Assembly (NCBI RefSeq): GCF_002295115.1
Contig: NZ_NSFV01000002.1
Location: forward strand, 558,001 to 622,000
Source: Mesorhizobium sp. WSM4311
GTDB lineage: Bacteria > Pseudomonadota > Alphaproteobacteria > Rhizobiales > Rhizobiaceae
Reading direction: 5' to 3'
DNA length: 64,000 nt
Shown: piece by piece, positions 63,215-64,000 of the stretch
Position numbering within the stretch: position 1 is the stretch's first letter
Layout: each line of letters starts with the position of its first letter
Notes under the pieces: model-generated
The model's database searches: none
The model's input: only the letters and a program-made list of their open reading frames with translations
What the model was told of the DNA's origin: nothing
Program-made: the position numbers and the translations under genes

Positions 63215-64000
63215 TGCCGACCTATCGCCCCGGACCCGTCTCGCTGATCCTCGCCGCCCTTGTGGCGCTTTTCCTGCTGATGCCGCTGCTTGCGGTCATC
63301 CCGGTGTCGCTGACGCCGAGCCGCATGCTGGCGATGCCGACAGGCGAACTGTCGCTGCGCCACTATCGCTCGCTGATCGAGGATCCTCGCTGGCTCCAGT
63401 CGATCCTGTTGTCGATCCGCATCGGTATCGTCAGCAGTGCGATTTCCACGGTGCTGGCGCTTTGCTTCAGCCTCGGTGTCTGGATGTTCCAACCGCGCTT
63501 TACCGCAGCACTGGTCGGTTTCGTGCTGTTGCCGATGGTTGTGCCGCCGGTGGTCTCGGCGATCACGCTTTACTTCCTGCTGACCTCGATCTCCGGCTTC
63601 AGCTCGTTCTTCGGCTACGACACCTGGCTCGGCGTCGCCATGGCCCATTCGGTCATGACGGTGCCTTTCGCCACGGTGCTGATCCTGGTCTCGCTCAGCC
63701 AGCTCGACCGCCGCATCGACCTTGCCGCGCGCGGCCTTGGCGCAACTGTCTGGGAGCGCGCCACCCGCATCATCATGCCCAACATCAAGTTCGGCATCAT
63801 CACAGCAGCGCTTTTGTCCTTCGTGCTGTCATGGGAAGAAATCGGCGTCACCCTGTTCATCACCTCGGTCAACGCCATCACGCTGCCCCGCCTGATGTGG
63901 ATGGGCCTGCGCGACAATATCGACCCGGCGATCGCCGCCCTCTCGGTGATCCTGATCATCATCACGGTGCTGGTGCTGGCGGTGCGCAGTGTGATGACCA
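63214..64000 (+). CDS. Polyamine-type ABC transporter permease (PotC family), cut by the window end
   Basis: The last 787 bases encode at least 262 residues of a second permease: start MPTYRPGPVSLILAALVALF, a second hydrophobic stretch LLPMVVPPVVSAITLYFLLT and the EAA loop LAARGLGATVWERATRIIMP near 170. The ATG overlaps the previous stop by one base (TGATG). The protein has reached its final membrane segment at the edge, so few residues are missing. It completes the importer with the preceding three genes. Confidence 0.9.
   Translation, partial: MPTYRPGPVSLILAALVALFLLMPLLAVIPVSLTPSRMLAMPTGELSLRHYRSLIEDPRWLQSILLSIRIGIVSSAISTVLALCFSLGVWMFQPRFTAALVGFVLLPMVVPPVVSAITLYFLLTSISGFSSFFGYDTWLGVAMAHSVMTVPFATVLILVSLSQLDRRIDLAARGLGATVWERATRIIMPNIKFGIITAALLSFVLSWEEIGVTLFITSVNAITLPRLMWMGLRDNIDPAIAALSVILIIITVLVLAVRSVMT

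Overview
The window is chromosomal DNA (high GC, densely packed, many ATGA-type start/stop overlaps) from an alphaproteobacterium of the Rhizobiales, most probably Mesorhizobium or a close relative. This rests on the gene content: a choline-sulfate/choline/glycine-betaine operon with betC, a MucR/Ros regulator, small Rhizobiales families (DUF1491, DUF2336, DUF5330, TIGR03808), a class 3 (rhizobial-type) asparaginase, a fused OppDF ATPase, and intergenic repeats of the kind common in rhizobia. The species assignment is inference; no rRNA is present. One tRNA gene, tRNA-Pro(CGG), was found. No CRISPR array, insertion sequence or prophage was seen.

Layout. 1-5.7 kb: peptide ABC importer (oppA, oppB, oppC, fused oppDF). 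5.7-9.75 kb: small exported or membrane proteins, including a 30-residue membrane peptide, then tRNA-Pro flanked by broken genes (nuclease N-terminus, NmrA C-terminus, LysR with an internal deletion). 9.75-12 kb: a mannose-1-phosphate guanylyltransferase fused to an AGE-family epimerase/isomerase domain. 12-18.4 kb: bet operon in the order betI-betC-PLP dehydratase-betA-betB with a perfect palindrome upstream. 18.7-22.9 kb: thiolase, asparaginase, Tat-exported repeat protein, Gre factor. 22.9-28.4 kb: two-subunit methylmalonyl-CoA mutase and a HerA/FtsK-like ATPase (DUF853). 28.4-38.6 kb: L,D-transpeptidase, haloacid dehalogenase, branched-chain aminotransferase, superoxide dismutase, two cytochromes c, SET-domain protein, LysE exporter, oligopeptidase B, a frameshifted exported protein, MucR, SufE. 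38.7-47.5 kb: DUF5330, PleC/DivJ-like histidine kinase coupled to a peptidoglycan-binding protein, DUF1491, DUF2336, DUF1254/DUF1214 pair, class A penicillin-binding protein.

47.7-56.3 kb holds the most interesting unit: one leftward operon for an ABC sugar-type importer (binding protein, ATPase, permease), a phosphotriesterase-family hydrolase, a glutamine-amidotransferase-like protein, a PfkB sugar kinase, a BtpA-family TIM-barrel protein and an M20 carbamoylase/ureidohydrolase. It is headed by an XRE-cupin regulator and by two identical-arm operators (TCAAG-N3-CTTGA), exactly 20 bp apart, lying on a good -35/-10 promoter. It looks like a complete import-and-breakdown route for a substrate I cannot name.

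56.4-64 kb: an arginine-deiminase-superfamily (DDAH-like) hydrolase and an AbgB-like M20 amidohydrolase, divergent from a LysR regulator and a PotABCD-type polyamine/amino-compound importer whose last permease runs off the right edge. This is a second probable catabolic cluster.
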